Source of the DNA: CAVSWT01 sp963782985
GTDB lineage: Bacteria; Bacteroidota; Ignavibacteria; Ignavibacteriales; Ignavibacteriaceae
Assembly: GCA_963782985.1 (NCBI GenBank)
Contig: CAWALU010000007.1
Location: forward strand, 62,001-126,000
Length of the DNA stretch: 64,000 nucleotides
Reading direction: 5' to 3'
The notes under the pieces were generated by a model. That model was not told the DNA's origin, made no database searches, and worked only from the letters and a program-made list of their open reading frames with translations. A program made the translations under genes and the position numbers. Below are positions 27,480-36,156 of this stretch, in pieces (the first letter of the stretch is position 1; each line of letters begins with the position of its first letter).

Positions 27480-28874
27480 TTAATTTAAACGCAGATGCAC
27501 GATTCTATTTTTAAAAATGAAAATTAAAATTAAAGCCGCCGCTAATAGTGATAGAATGATTGACAAAATTATAAACCCTTCCGATTTATAAATTTTTATA
27601 ACCGGAACTTTGCTCGGCATAATTGGGCTGAGCGATGGAGCTTTATCAATCAGCTTCGATTCAGGTTTAAATATAGGAAACGCTTCGGAGGCATAGTTTA
27701 TAGTATTTACTGCGGGGCTATATAAGAAAAATCTTAAATTCGGTTTATCTTCAATTAAGCTTTCTAATATTTCTGTGGAATGATAAGGAATATCGCCTAC
27801 TCCATTTTTATCTTTATCATAACCGGAATAATCGCTCCAATAATTTCCTTTCCAAAAATCATTATCGGAATTTTGACTTCGGGTCAGCGAGGTCTGTTCA
27901 TAATTTTCAATAAAGCTGTTTGATGTAAAATGACTTCTTTCAAGCGATGAGATAACATCAACTCCAGTTTCATTATAAGCGATAACATTTTTGTTGTAAG
28001 TCATTGACGCGGAAAATTCGCGCGGCGAGTTATCAATAAAAATTCCCACGCGGTTGTCGGCAATAACATTTCCATTCAATTCAACATTATCAAGGTCTTT
28101 TAGTCCAATGCCAAAGCCAGTGGCGCCGCGGTTATACGCTAACAGATTATTTTCTATTTTTAAATCTTTGCTGTACATAAGATACATGCCGACTGAATTC
28201 CCGGTTAAAATATTATTTTGAACTCTACTATGGCTACTGTACATAAAATGAAGTCCGTACCGCGCGTTTGTCATTTTGTTATTTCTGATAACAGCTCCTT
28301 CGGCAAACCAAATAATAACATCTCTTCCAAATTGAAATTTATTTCTTTCCAATAAAAGATTTTTACTGTACCATGCTCTGAATAAATCTCCCCGTCTTGG
28401 GACATCAAGTTCTTTTTTCCCTTCAATAAAATTATCTCTAACAATACCGCCGTCAGCTTGCCTAAAATAAACACCGAACAGCGCTTCTTTAAAATGGTTA
28501 TTTTTTATTAATACATTATTTGCTTTAACAAGAATTCCCGAGTCTTCTTTATCTAAAAGCTTACCCGTATTTTGAATTGTTAATCCTTCAATTGTAACAT
28601 TCGGGGCTTCAACAGTTATAACGGTTCCATTATTTTTCCCGTCAACAACAGGGTTATCTTTTCCAATTAATGAAATTGATTTTTCAATGAAAAAATTTCC
28701 TTCATACTTTCCGCCGTGAAGAATAACCGTATCGCCATTATCCGAAATATTTAAAGCTTCATTTAAGTTTTTAAATTGATAATCTCTTCCAACATTTAAT
28801 TCTTTTGCATTTATCACAAAGCATAAACAAAGGAATACAAAAATTCTTAGCGATATTTTAATTGATAATTTCAA
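27480..28874 (-). CDS. nosD: NosD, periplasmic beta-helix copper-binding protein
   Basis: 464 residues: Sec signal peptide, a right-handed parallel beta-helix of many short repeats ('GILVKANNVLIKNNHFKEAL', 'GMYLMYSKDLKIENNLLAYN'; CASH/NosD fold), and a C-terminal membrane anchor ('IILSIILSLLAAALILIFIF'). NosD receives copper from NosL and hands it on to NosZ. The anchored C-terminus is a known variant. Stop 34 bases before nosF start. Confidence 0.92.
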   Translation of the reverse strand: MKLSIKISLRIFVFLCLCFVINAKELNVGRDYQFKNLNEALNISDNGDTVILHGGKYEGNFFIEKSISLIGKDNPVVDGKNNGTVITVEAPNVTIEGLTIQNTGKLLDKEDSGILVKANNVLIKNNHFKEALFGVYFRQADGGIVRDNFIEGKKELDVPRRGDLFRAWYSKNLLLERNKFQFGRDVIIWFAEGAVIRNNKMTNARYGLHFMYSSHSRVQNNILTGNSVGMYLMYSKDLKIENNLLAYNRGATGFGIGLKDLDNVELNGNVIADNRVGIFIDNSPREFSASMTYNKNVIAYNETGVDVISSLERSHFTSNSFIENYEQTSLTRSQNSDNDFWKGNYWSDYSGYDKDKNGVGDIPYHSTEILESLIEDKPNLRFFLYSPAVNTINYASEAFPIFKPESKLIDKAPSLSPIMPSKVPVIKIYKSEGFIILSIILSLLAAALILIFIFKNRIVHLRLN

Positions 28875-28876
28875 GC

Positions 28877-29545
28877 TTACACTTTTTCAGGAATATCATG
28901 AAATTGCATTTCAATTAAAGGCTTATAAGCTTTTCGGTGAAAATATAATCCTACAATTATTAATGCAGAGGCAACAAATGATAATATTAAACCAATATCC
29001 CAAGAGGCAATGGTTTTAAATTGCCCGACAAAACCTTCGCCAAGTAACGGCGGAACAAACGGTTTTATTGAATTGCTTAAAGGCGCGTGAGGGTCCAAAT
29101 TCTTTCCGAAATGCTGCATCCAAAAATATAAATCACCGAGAAAAATAACGGGATATAAAATTGCAGGCACAGCAAAAAATAATGCGAAGGGACTATGAGT
29201 ATATATGCTGCCGATTACTAAAAGAACAATCGCCGCAATCATTATTAAACTTAAAGTTCTTTCAAGCTCTGCCGCTTCCTTAAGAGAACGCATTCCGATA
29301 TAATGATTAAGTCCGTCAATTTCATCCACATCGCCTTTAACGCCGTTCACATAAGTTTGCATTTTTAAACCTTGCGGATATTGCGGCGCTAATAATGTTA
29401 ATTCCCAATAAGGTAAGAAAATAGAAATGAGCAAAAGAAAAGCTGCGAAGCCAAGGATTACGGTTGGCAGCAAAAATCTTTTTCTTTCTTTTATTAAAAG
29501 ACCGCGCGGAATTCTCGGTCCAAATATTATACTCGTATCTTTCAT
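28877..29545 (-). CDS. nosB: NosB-like membrane protein of clade II nos clusters
   Basis: 222 residues with four or five membrane segments ('FLLPTVILGFAAFLLLISIF', 'LIMIAAIVLLVIGSIYTH'). Proteins of this type lie directly downstream of nosZ in clade II (Sec-type) clusters; their role in N2O reduction is not settled. Two bases separate its stop from the nosD start, so it leads the nosBDFYL-cytochrome transcript. Confidence 0.75.
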   Translation of the reverse strand: MKDTSIIFGPRIPRGLLIKERKRFLLPTVILGFAAFLLLISIFLPYWELTLLAPQYPQGLKMQTYVNGVKGDVDEIDGLNHYIGMRSLKEAAELERTLSLIMIAAIVLLVIGSIYTHSPFALFFAVPAILYPVIFLGDLYFWMQHFGKNLDPHAPLSNSIKPFVPPLLGEGFVGQFKTIASWDIGLILSFVASALIIVGLYFHRKAYKPLIEMQFHDIPEKV

Positions 29546-29655
29546 TTTAACTTTTCCTTTTTAATCCTAAGTCAATAATATTTATAAGTTTTTAATACTA
29601 AAATTAAAAGCAAAAGAATTTTTAAATTGTGATATTGGCTAAGTCATCTGAATTA

Positions 29656-29678
29656 GGAGGATGTTTTTGGCATCCTCC
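29656..29678. repeat. Stem-loop between nosZ and nosB
   Basis: Perfect 8-bp stem GGAGGATG / CATCCTCC in the 172-base gap. It lacks a U-run on the nos side, so it may protect the 3' end of the nosZ message or give partial termination rather than full stop. Confidence 0.55.
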
Positions 29679-29717
29679 ATTTTTCAGAATTTATTGACAG
29701 GGATTATAAAAATAGAT

Positions 29718-31712
29718 TTACGGTTCAACCATAAAATAACCGGACATTTCAAGATGCAGAGCCGAGCAGAATTCAGTGCAATAAAAAGGGAAGATCCCTT
29801 CCTGAGAAGCTGTGAATTCAATGGTTTGAGTTTCGCCCGGTTCAATACTTAAGTTATAATTATAATAAGGCAGACCGAAACCATGCGTAGCATCTTTTGC
29901 TCTTTCAATATTGGTAACATGCCAAACAACCTTATTTCCTTTTTTAACTTTAACTTGATCGGGAGTTAAATGGCTTCTAACGGCGCTCATCCATATTTCA
30001 ACTGTGTTGCCGTTTTTCTCTATTCTTTCTTTTCCTGCCACCACGCCGTATTTAGATTTTGATTGAGTTCCGGGATCCCAACCTATTTCAGGATAAACTT
30101 CCCACGATTTTATTTTGTCGGCTTTTATTATTTGAGCATAATGCGGCTCGCCTACTCCAATGGGCATATCATACAACAACTGCATTTTAGCTTTTGGATT
30201 AGCAATATCAATTAGCTGAAAATTTTGTGGAAGCAAAGGACCTACATTTGAGAATCTATCGATCGACCATTTATCAAGCGAGACTAAATATTTTCCATCG
30301 GGATCAACATTATCGCCTTCAGCTACTGCAAGATGTCCCACGTTATAATTGATCGGAATTTTATCTACAAGAGTCCAGCCTTTTGTTCCATTTTTGTCGG
30401 TGTATTTTCCGCCCAACGCCCATCTTGCAACTGCGCTTTCAAGGAACAAACTTGTATAAGCATAACCGTTCGGATCAAACTGAGTGTGCAAAGGACCTAA
30501 GCCGACTTCAATTTGCGCTTCCATTGCGTCGTCAAATTTCACAATGTTTACGCCGAACTCATCTTTACCTTCAAATTTATTATTATCAATTGCGTCTTTA
30601 ATTTTATTGAAGTTATAAACTGTAACATGCGGATCAAGTTTTCCTGATATTACAAGATAACCGCCATCAGGCGTTACATCTACGCCGTGGGGAGATTTAG
30701 GTTCTGGCACAAATGTTAAAACATTTTCTTTTGCAATTACATCTAACGGAATAACATCAAAACCATTAATTTTTTTTGTATTGCCTGATTTAAATAACTG
30801 TTCAGCTTTTTTAAGATTAATTACATGCAGATAATCCATATCGCGCTGAGACGCGCCTGCTTCAAATGGAGGATTGCCGTCCAAGTTACCGCCGGTAGCC
30901 ATTTCAGTATTAAATGAATTTATAAAAACGTAACCATCGCTAACTAACTTGCCTGCATCGGAAAGGTCTTGCCAGTAAGGAGGAAGTTCTAAAGCAAAGG
31001 AATTATTTTTATCTATCCTCCCTTTATCTCTATCAAACTTCCAGAAAGTAACCATGCCGCGGTATTTGGTTTTGTATTCAGATATAGGAGCGTACTCGCC
31101 AGCCCAGGGCATTGCGTACTGCCCGCCTTCAATTATATAATCAGTATTGGGCGTAACAAAAGTACCGCCGTGGTCGCTGTAAGTAAGCGGATTTTTTATA
31201 ATCTGCTTTGTTTCAAAATCTCTTAAATCTATCACTGCAACGCGGGCATTTGCTTTATCATTAATAAATAAATACTGTCCGTCATAATTGCCACCCGTTT
31301 CCGAAAGCGCCGGATGATGAGAATCTCCCCACGTTAATTTCGTTCCTTCAGGATTTCCGGCGTCTAAAATTTCTTTTGTTTCTTTTGAAAAGCCCCAGCC
31401 CTGCCACGGCTCGGGAGTAAATACGCCTATAAGTTTTAAAAGCCGCATTGAAGGAATACCAATTACTAATACTTGCCCGGAATGACCGCCGGAACCAAAC
31501 ATTAAATATTCATCTTTTTTTCCGCTGGGCAAATATGTTTTTGCGGCGGCAATAAGATCGTTGGGCGTTAGTCCTCTTTCTTTTGCAATATCTTCTAAAT
31601 TGCCTGAAGCTTGAACATTCGACTCTTTATCGCTTCCGCAAGTAAAGAAAACAAATGCGATTGCCACCACGGCAACAAGGGCAAATAATTTATAAATGTT
31701 TTTCAAATTCAT
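29718..31712 (-). CDS. nosZ: Nitrous oxide reductase, Sec-type (clade II)
   Basis: 664 residues. Reduces N2O to N2 in the periplasm with the CuZ and CuA centres. The N-terminus is a Sec leader ending in a lipobox-like 'VFFTC', not a twin-arginine leader, which marks clade II. CuZ histidines appear in order in 'DSHHPALSET', 'YSDHGGTFVT', 'SPHGVDVTP', 'GPLHTQFD', 'NVGHLAVAEG' and 'GEPHYAQI'. The C-terminal CuA domain has C645-x3-C649-x3-H653-x2-M656 in 'FYCTEFCSALHLEM'. It leads the cluster and has the Rrf2-type operator at its promoter. Confidence 0.96.
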   Translation of the reverse strand: MNLKNIYKLFALVAVVAIAFVFFTCGSDKESNVQASGNLEDIAKERGLTPNDLIAAAKTYLPSGKKDEYLMFGSGGHSGQVLVIGIPSMRLLKLIGVFTPEPWQGWGFSKETKEILDAGNPEGTKLTWGDSHHPALSETGGNYDGQYLFINDKANARVAVIDLRDFETKQIIKNPLTYSDHGGTFVTPNTDYIIEGGQYAMPWAGEYAPISEYKTKYRGMVTFWKFDRDKGRIDKNNSFALELPPYWQDLSDAGKLVSDGYVFINSFNTEMATGGNLDGNPPFEAGASQRDMDYLHVINLKKAEQLFKSGNTKKINGFDVIPLDVIAKENVLTFVPEPKSPHGVDVTPDGGYLVISGKLDPHVTVYNFNKIKDAIDNNKFEGKDEFGVNIVKFDDAMEAQIEVGLGPLHTQFDPNGYAYTSLFLESAVARWALGGKYTDKNGTKGWTLVDKIPINYNVGHLAVAEGDNVDPDGKYLVSLDKWSIDRFSNVGPLLPQNFQLIDIANPKAKMQLLYDMPIGVGEPHYAQIIKADKIKSWEVYPEIGWDPGTQSKSKYGVVAGKERIEKNGNTVEIWMSAVRSHLTPDQVKVKKGNKVVWHVTNIERAKDATHGFGLPYYNYNLSIEPGETQTIEFTASQEGIFPFYCTEFCSALHLEMSGYFMVEP

Positions 31713-31792
31713 ATTTCCTCCAATTGAAAATAAAAGTTAAAGTTGAGTTGCGCTTAAAAAAGATTTTTAATAAAAGCGTAATACTAGATGAA

Positions 31793-31821
31793 ATTATAAT
31801 CAGATGTTTTGATCTGATTAA
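31793..31821 (-). promoter_or_regulatory. nosZ promoter with overlapping Rrf2-type operator
   Basis: TAATCAGAT-GTTTTG-ATCTGATTA at 31797-31820 (plus strand) has the same arms and spacing as the site before the Rrf2 gene. On the minus strand the -10 box TATAAT (31798-31793) shares its first two bases with the operator, and a weak -35 (TTAATC, 31821-31816) lies at the other end, so bound protein would cover the promoter. Confidence 0.82.
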
Positions 31822-31920
31822 AATTAAAAACAATTAATTTATTTGTCAAATATTATTGCCAATAAGTTTTCAACTATCATTGTTAATAAGTTAATCTTTT
31901 TAATATCAAATTCTAAACTT

Positions 31921-32220
31921 CTATCTTTCAATCAGATCAAGCTTTTCTTTCTTAACTAACAATTCTTCTTTTGATTCAACATGCTCAGGATCAGTAATTA
32001 TGCAATCAACGGGACAAACGGCAATGCACTGCGGCTCATCATGAAAGCCAACGCATTCTGTGCATTTATCAGGAGCTATATAAAAGTAATCTGTAACAAT
32101 TGTTCCGTGAGAAGCTCCGTTCAATTCCCAATCCACACCGCCTTCATAAATAGCTGTGTTGGGACATTCGGGTTCGCAAGCTCCGCAATTGATACATTCT
32201 TCGGTTATTATAAGCGCCAT
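31921..32220 (-). CDS. Ferredoxin with two [4Fe-4S] clusters, YfhL type
   Basis: 99 residues from the ATG at 32218-32220, chosen because AGGAG lies 7 bases before it; an earlier ATG at 32238 has no such site. 'CINCGACEPECPNTAIY' gives the first cluster and 'CTECVGFHDEPQCIAVCPVDC' (split by an insertion) the second, with the long inter-cluster loop of the YfhL/Allochromatium group. Low-potential electron carrier, cytoplasmic. A TGAC-N4-GTCA site lies about 70 bases upstream. Confidence 0.9.
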   Translation of the reverse strand: MALIITEECINCGACEPECPNTAIYEGGVDWELNGASHGTIVTDYFYIAPDKCTECVGFHDEPQCIAVCPVDCIITDPEHVESKEELLVKKEKLDLIER

Positions 32221-32288
32221 AAAATTACTCCTACTCAATTAATTTATTTTTGTGCTAATAAAATATTTTAATTGATTTAGGATAACAT

Positions 32289-32300
32289 TGACTTAAGTCA
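32289..32300. promoter_or_regulatory. Crp/Fnr-like palindrome before the ferredoxin gene
   Basis: TGACTTAAGTCA, a perfect 12-bp palindrome, 69 bases before the ferredoxin ATG. The same core occurs at 40563-40576 and, with one change, at 40614-40625. Half-site TGAC with a four-base centre is compatible with Crp/Fnr-superfamily regulators. Confidence 0.6.
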
Positions 32301-32350
32301 GTGATATGAAATTTTTTTTGAAAAGAATCGATTATCTATTAAGAGCATAC

Positions 32351-32878
32351 TTAACTATAATCTAATCTTCCATTAATTATTTTGGCAGGTTTTGTATAAG
32401 GGTGTTCGTCTGATTTTGCAGCAGACATTATATGAATTACTTTCCATCCAATTAATTTTAAATAATCTGAAATCATAGAACGATGACATCTCCACCAAAG
32501 AACCTCGGCGCACATAATTGCCGCGGCATTATTCTCAGCTATTGTAATTAGCTCGTCAATTCCTTCTTTGAAATCATCGGTTTGCATATAATCAGCAAAG
32601 CCCCGAAACGAAGGATGTTCCCACGCAGTATTTATAGAATCTTTTTTTACTTTTCTTCTGCCACCTAATTTTGAAAGATGAATATAGTTTATTTTATTTT
32701 CTGCAAGGGTTACTTCTAAATTTTCTTTGTTGAATTGAGGAAATTTTCTTGAACCGGGTAAGCTTCTTACATCAACGATGGTTTTAATTTCATAAGCATT
32801 AATAATATTTATAAAATTTTCTATTGGATGAGTTGAATGACCGATTGTCCAAATAGTTTTTTTATCCGTTTTTTTCAT
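32351..32878 (-). CDS. DUF488-family protein
   Basis: 175 residues. 'TIGHSTHPIENFINII', 'IVDVRSLPGSRKFPQFNK' and 'CAEVLWWRCHRSMISDYL' are the family's three conserved blocks; the Cys and the RCHR motif suggest an active or metal site, but no activity is established. Cytoplasmic. A truncated member of the related short DUF488/YeaO group is at 39243-39379. Confidence 0.85.
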   Translation of the reverse strand: MKKTDKKTIWTIGHSTHPIENFINIINAYEIKTIVDVRSLPGSRKFPQFNKENLEVTLAENKINYIHLSKLGGRRKVKKDSINTAWEHPSFRGFADYMQTDDFKEGIDELITIAENNAAAIMCAEVLWWRCHRSMISDYLKLIGWKVIHIMSAAKSDEHPYTKPAKIINGRLDYS

Positions 32879-32950
32879 GAAGTTAATTTATAATTAAAAT
32901 AATTTTATACTAATGATCTAATCATAAAAAAAATTAAGCAGCTATTTTTA

Positions 32951-34738
32951 TCACTTTAACAGCAGCATCTTTTTAGTTTGAAAATAATCACCGACTTTAA
33001 ACGAATAAAAATAAACCCCGCTTGGTAGGGACGAATGATTTTTCGCCCTAGTAATTTCGTAATAGCCGGATGTTGTGGAAAACTCAACTTCGTAATTTCC
33101 CGGCTGCTGTTCTTCGTTTACGAGCGTTGCTAATTCATTTCCTAAAACATCGTAAACCTTAAGCTGAATTAAAGTCCCTCCTTTGGAGGGATTTAGGGAG
33201 GCTGGAATAGTATATTTTATTTTTGTTGCGGGATTAAATGGATTTGGATAATTCTGTTCTAAAATAAATGAAGCGGGATTATTTTTATTTTCTGTCACAG
33301 ATGTTATTAATAATCGGGATATATTTTGCTCCATCCAATTAATTCTATTTTTCAGCCAGGTTTTTAAAAAATTAATCTCATTAATGTATGTGTCGAAAAT
33401 ATACTTGTTGGGCCAGATATATGTTTTTAAAATATCCCATTTAGTAAAATTTCTTTTTTGTGATTCATCCAAATAAACAACCATTGAATCGATATAGTGT
33501 GTAATTTTCTTTTGATCAAATACTGCGCTTTTAAGTTCTTCCCATCTTTCATTTATCTTTTTCATGTAATACGGATTATTAAATAATTTCTCCCACCAAA
33601 ATGGAGCGGTAAATTGATCGCCGCTGAAATCAAAATTATAAATTAATAAAGGTAGCTCCCATCCATCCGTTTTCCAGCCTTCGTAATAATCAGCATTGCC
33701 CAAGGAAATATTGTAATCCCAAATGGGTCCAACTACAAGTTTATTATTAATGTCGTCTCTATCTTTATGCATGAACAAACTCAATCTATAACCATCAACA
33801 TTTTTTGTAATTTCATTTATTAAGAAATAATCTACAAGAGAATTTATATCTATTAAGTTCGCATAGCTTGAATCTTCAGCTTTTGGTTCCAGCCGATTCA
33901 TTTTATCTTCAAACTGAAAAATAAAATTTTGTATATATTTTTTTTGCTGCGAAGTAATATCTTCAGGTTTGGGATAATGATATTGATAAATAGTTTTTTG
34001 CCAGGTTCCTTTATAAGGCGGAAAAGTCGATTGCCATCCGGCGTTATCTTCGCCGTCAAACTTATCTATTTTAATTATGTAGCCGCCGGTTAGCGCATTA
34101 CCTGCGGTATCCGATGGCTCTATTTTTTTTATATCAACGCGATTTTTATCCCGTTTAATTTTCTCCATTAAAACATAAACGCCCGCATATTCATTATTTA
34201 AAACCAGCTCGCAAAATTTTGTTTTGGCGGCGTATCGTCCCATTTCATTATATAACTTATAAGCAATTGCGTTTCTCAAAAGAGATTTATCGCTGTACGG
34301 AGCGTATAGAACCCAGTCGCTTTCCTCCGGAAGTCCCAGCAATGAAACGTTTAAATCTTCTCCCGAAGAATCTCTTGTTTCAACGGCGTATTGTTTTTTA
34401 GGGAACATCTGAGAACTTGATCCTCTAATTTCAATTCCAATTTTGCCGTTATAGTTATTGAATGAATCAATTACATTATTTCTATTTCCTTCGCCGTTAT
34501 AAATAATTCCCATGTCGGCTGTTATTTTATTTTCACTGCGAATTGTTTGTCCGCGGGTATTTATAACAATAATTGGAAGATTAGACGAAGTGAATTCAAC
34601 AACATTCGCTGAATTTGAGTTTAGCGAATCATCGCTTGTTTTAGAATCGGCAAATAAAACTTCACCGTTAAATAAAAAAATAATTGTGATTATTTTCAGC
34701 TTTAGATTTAACAGATTGGCTATGTATTTAAAAGACAT
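32951..34738 (-). CDS. CotH-kinase-family secreted protein with T9SS sorting domain
   Basis: 595 residues. Signal/anchor near the start, then a CotH domain (about 95-440): 'LPEESDWVLYAPYSDKSLLR', 'KTKFCELVLNNEYAGVYVLM EKI' and 'GPIWDYNISLGNAD', where the aspartate is a metal-binding residue of this protein-kinase-like fold. CotH proteins phosphorylate extracellular proteins in spores and are common as surface proteins in Bacteroidota. The last 90 residues are a T9SS sorting domain ('LEQNYPNPFNPATKIKY') holding two in-frame hairpin elements (33171-33203 and 33026-33050). Confidence 0.85.
   Translation of the reverse strand: MSFKYIANLLNLKLKIITIIFLFNGEVLFADSKTSDDSLNSNSANVVEFTSSNLPIIVINTRGQTIRSENKITADMGIIYNGEGNRNNVIDSFNNYNGKIGIEIRGSSSQMFPKKQYAVETRDSSGEDLNVSLLGLPEESDWVLYAPYSDKSLLRNAIAYKLYNEMGRYAAKTKFCELVLNNEYAGVYVLMEKIKRDKNRVDIKKIEPSDTAGNALTGGYIIKIDKFDGEDNAGWQSTFPPYKGTWQKTIYQYHYPKPEDITSQQKKYIQNFIFQFEDKMNRLEPKAEDSSYANLIDINSLVDYFLINEITKNVDGYRLSLFMHKDRDDINNKLVVGPIWDYNISLGNADYYEGWKTDGWELPLLIYNFDFSGDQFTAPFWWEKLFNNPYYMKKINERWEELKSAVFDQKKITHYIDSMVVYLDESQKRNFTKWDILKTYIWPNKYIFDTYINEINFLKTWLKNRINWMEQNISRLLITSVTENKNNPASFILEQNYPNPFNPATKIKYTIPASLNPSKGGTLIQLKVYDVLGNELATLVNEEQQPGNYEVEFSTTSGYYEITRAKNHSSLPSGVYFYSFKVGDYFQTKKMLLLK
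33026..33050. repeat. Hairpin element inside the CotH sorting domain (second loop)
   Basis: TAGGG-A-CGAA pairs with TTCGCCCTA, nine pairs with one bulged A. It encodes part of 'RAKNHSSLPSG', replacing the usual short loop before 'GVYFY'. Confidence 0.65.
33171..33203. repeat. 33-nt hairpin element inside the CotH sorting domain (first loop)
   Basis: TCCCTCC-TTT-GGAGGGA stem in a 33-base unit that adds 11 codons ('ASLNPSKGGT') between 'KIKYTIP' and 'LIQLKVYD'. 32 of 33 bases match the intergenic copy at 20207-20239 on the other strand. Confidence 0.85.
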
Positions 34739-34793
34739 TAAAAATTTCCAAATGCTAACGTCAAATTAAAATAAATAGTTAATATTAGAAACC

Positions 34794-34976
34794 TTACCCA
34801 AGATATAATTCGGTTATATTACTTTTTACTTTTTCCATCTCTCTCTTTTTATTTTTAATTATTTCTGCTTTTACCAAAGCTGTTTTTCTCACTAAGTTGT
34901 TTTTTTTTGTCTCTAATTCAGAGTTCGATTTATTTTTTATTTGTTCATTAATCTTATTCACTTTTAACTCCAACAA
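34794..34976 (-). CDS. Small charged, probably coiled-coil protein
   Basis: 60 residues, rich in K, E and N with a heptad-like spacing of L/I/V ('LELKVNKINEQIKNKSNSEL', 'MEKVKSNITELYLG'). No family recognised. Third-to-last of a co-directional set of small genes (34794-36453); its start is 49 bases after the next stop upstream. Confidence 0.4.
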   Translation of the reverse strand: MLELKVNKINEQIKNKSNSELETKKNNLVRKTALVKAEIIKNKKREMEKVKSNITELYLG

Positions 34977-35025
34977 ATTGATAGCCCTTCAACAATCAAT
35001 TTATATTCAACAATTAAATTGCCGA

Positions 35026-35247
35026 TTAGGCCCACTCCGAATTTATTATTGCCATATTTTCTTTATTAGCCCTTCTCTCTTTTTGTTCAATTGCTAATTC
35101 TTCCAATGCTTGATGATAACCAAATACCATAAGGTTTTCAGCATGGATTATATCTGCATCGGTTATATTTTTATCTTTAACAGAAACCAAATATTTCTTT
35201 GCTTCTTTTTGAATATCCCATAAAGTTTGTTTTGATATTTCCGCCAT
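35026..35247 (-). CDS. Small helical protein, unknown
   Basis: 73 residues, helical and charged: 'ISKQTLWDIQKEAKKYLVSV', 'ADIIHAENLMVFGYHQALEE'. AGCGAGGAAAAT before the ATG gives a good ribosome binding site. It is 24 bases downstream of the 77-residue gene. No known family. Confidence 0.5.
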   Translation of the reverse strand: MAEISKQTLWDIQKEAKKYLVSVKDKNITDADIIHAENLMVFGYHQALEELAIEQKERRANKENMAIINSEWA

Positions 35248-35271
35248 TATTTTCCTCGCTTGTAAATAGTT

Positions 35272-35505
35272 TTATTTTTTTAATAGAAATTTTAAGGTAT
35301 CATCTTTAATTTTATTAAAATAGAATTGCGCCTCTTGTTTCATACCTCTAAGTGAATAAAGTCTAAATAAATCTGCGTATTTAATATCGCTGCAAAATTC
35401 GTTTTCATAATCCGCTTTATCATCTATCTCTCTACCAGGAATCATTTTTATTAATTGGTTAAGTTCATTCGCTGTAATGTTGTGTCTATATATTGTTCCC
35501 ATCAT
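35272..35505 (-). CDS. Small protein, unknown, TPR-like composition
   Basis: 77 residues ('ADLFRLYSLRGMKQEAQFYF', 'NKIKDDTLKFLLKK'), helical, cytoplasmic. Starts 'MMGTIYRHNITANELN' after a GAGGGTTAAT leader. No family recognised; grouped with Rnk-like and other small genes on the minus strand. Confidence 0.5.
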   Translation of the reverse strand: MMGTIYRHNITANELNQLIKMIPGREIDDKADYENEFCSDIKYADLFRLYSLRGMKQEAQFYFNKIKDDTLKFLLKK

Positions 35506-35560
35506 ATTAACCCTCGATTTATAATTTTAAAATTCATGAAATCAGCTTGAATAATTTCTA

Positions 35561-35974
35561 TTAATCCGATAAAACTTTTAAGGCTGATTCAGGCTGCAAT
35601 ATTTTTTTTACACGAAGTCTTCTTTTACCGGCAGGAACTTCCCATTCAACAATATCGCCGATTGTATAACCTAATAACGCAGTTCCGATCGGAGCCAAAA
35701 TTGAAATTTTATTTTTCTCGCTGTTCGCATTTTCAGGATATACTATGGCGTAGGTATAGATTTTTTTTGTTTTAAGATCTTCAACAATAACCGTTGAATT
35801 CATTGCAACTACAGATTTGATTGTGTCTTCATCAATAACTTCTGCGCGATCTAATTCATTTAATAAATCTTTAACGGTTTTTAAATCCCGACTTCTAAAA
35901 CCAATTGTTGAGGTGAATAAACTTTTCAGTTTGCTTTTATCTTTTTCAGTTATATAAATTTTTCTACTGTTCAT
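35561..35974 (-). CDS. GreA/GreB C-terminal-domain protein, Rnk type
   Basis: 137 residues from ATG at 35974, chosen for the GGAGA site just before it; an upstream ATG at 36010 gives 12 extra residues without such a site. A short N-terminal helical part precedes the Gre/FKBP-like domain: 'VIDEDTIKSVVAMNSTVIVE', 'ISILAPIGTALLGYTIGDIV', 'EWEVPAGKRRLRVKKI'. Rnk-like proteins bind RNA polymerase near the secondary channel and alter its response. Unlike GreA it lacks the long coiled-coil with two acidic tip residues, so it is not expected to stimulate RNA cleavage. Confidence 0.85.
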   Translation of the reverse strand: MNSRKIYITEKDKSKLKSLFTSTIGFRSRDLKTVKDLLNELDRAEVIDEDTIKSVVAMNSTVIVEDLKTKKIYTYAIVYPENANSEKNKISILAPIGTALLGYTIGDIVEWEVPAGKRRLRVKKILQPESALKVLSD

Positions 35975-36028
35975 TTTGTCTCCATTATTTATAACTTTTA
36001 AGTTCTGCAATATTTCTAAATTGCTTCT

Positions 36029-36112
36029 TTAATTTTTCTCTGCTCTTTTTTCCTTAATGCTCATTAACGCTTTTTTCTTTTTTACTTTTTTATTGTTTTT
36101 ATCCTTATTCAT
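36029..36112 (-). CDS. Very small lysine-rich protein, 27 residues
   Basis: ATG at 36112-36110 to TAA at 36031-36029. Starts 'MNKDKNNKKVKKKKALMS' and is about half lysine; AAAGG lies 6-10 bases before the start. Such very short basic proteins next to other small genes are common in this group, but nothing here proves expression. Confidence 0.35.
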   Translation of the reverse strand: MNKDKNNKKVKKKKALMSIKEKRAEKN

Positions 36113-36156
36113 AGCCTTGCCTTTAAATTATTATTAAATATTTATTTAAATACAGT

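Noticed and set aside
27264..27488. Plus-strand frame opposite the N-terminus of nosF
   Set aside because: Shadow of the ATPase gene whose Walker A motif lies on the minus strand.
31840..31855. TTGACA-like box upstream of nosZ
   Set aside because: It lies too far (over 40 bases) from the TATAAT that overlaps the operator to work as its -35 element.
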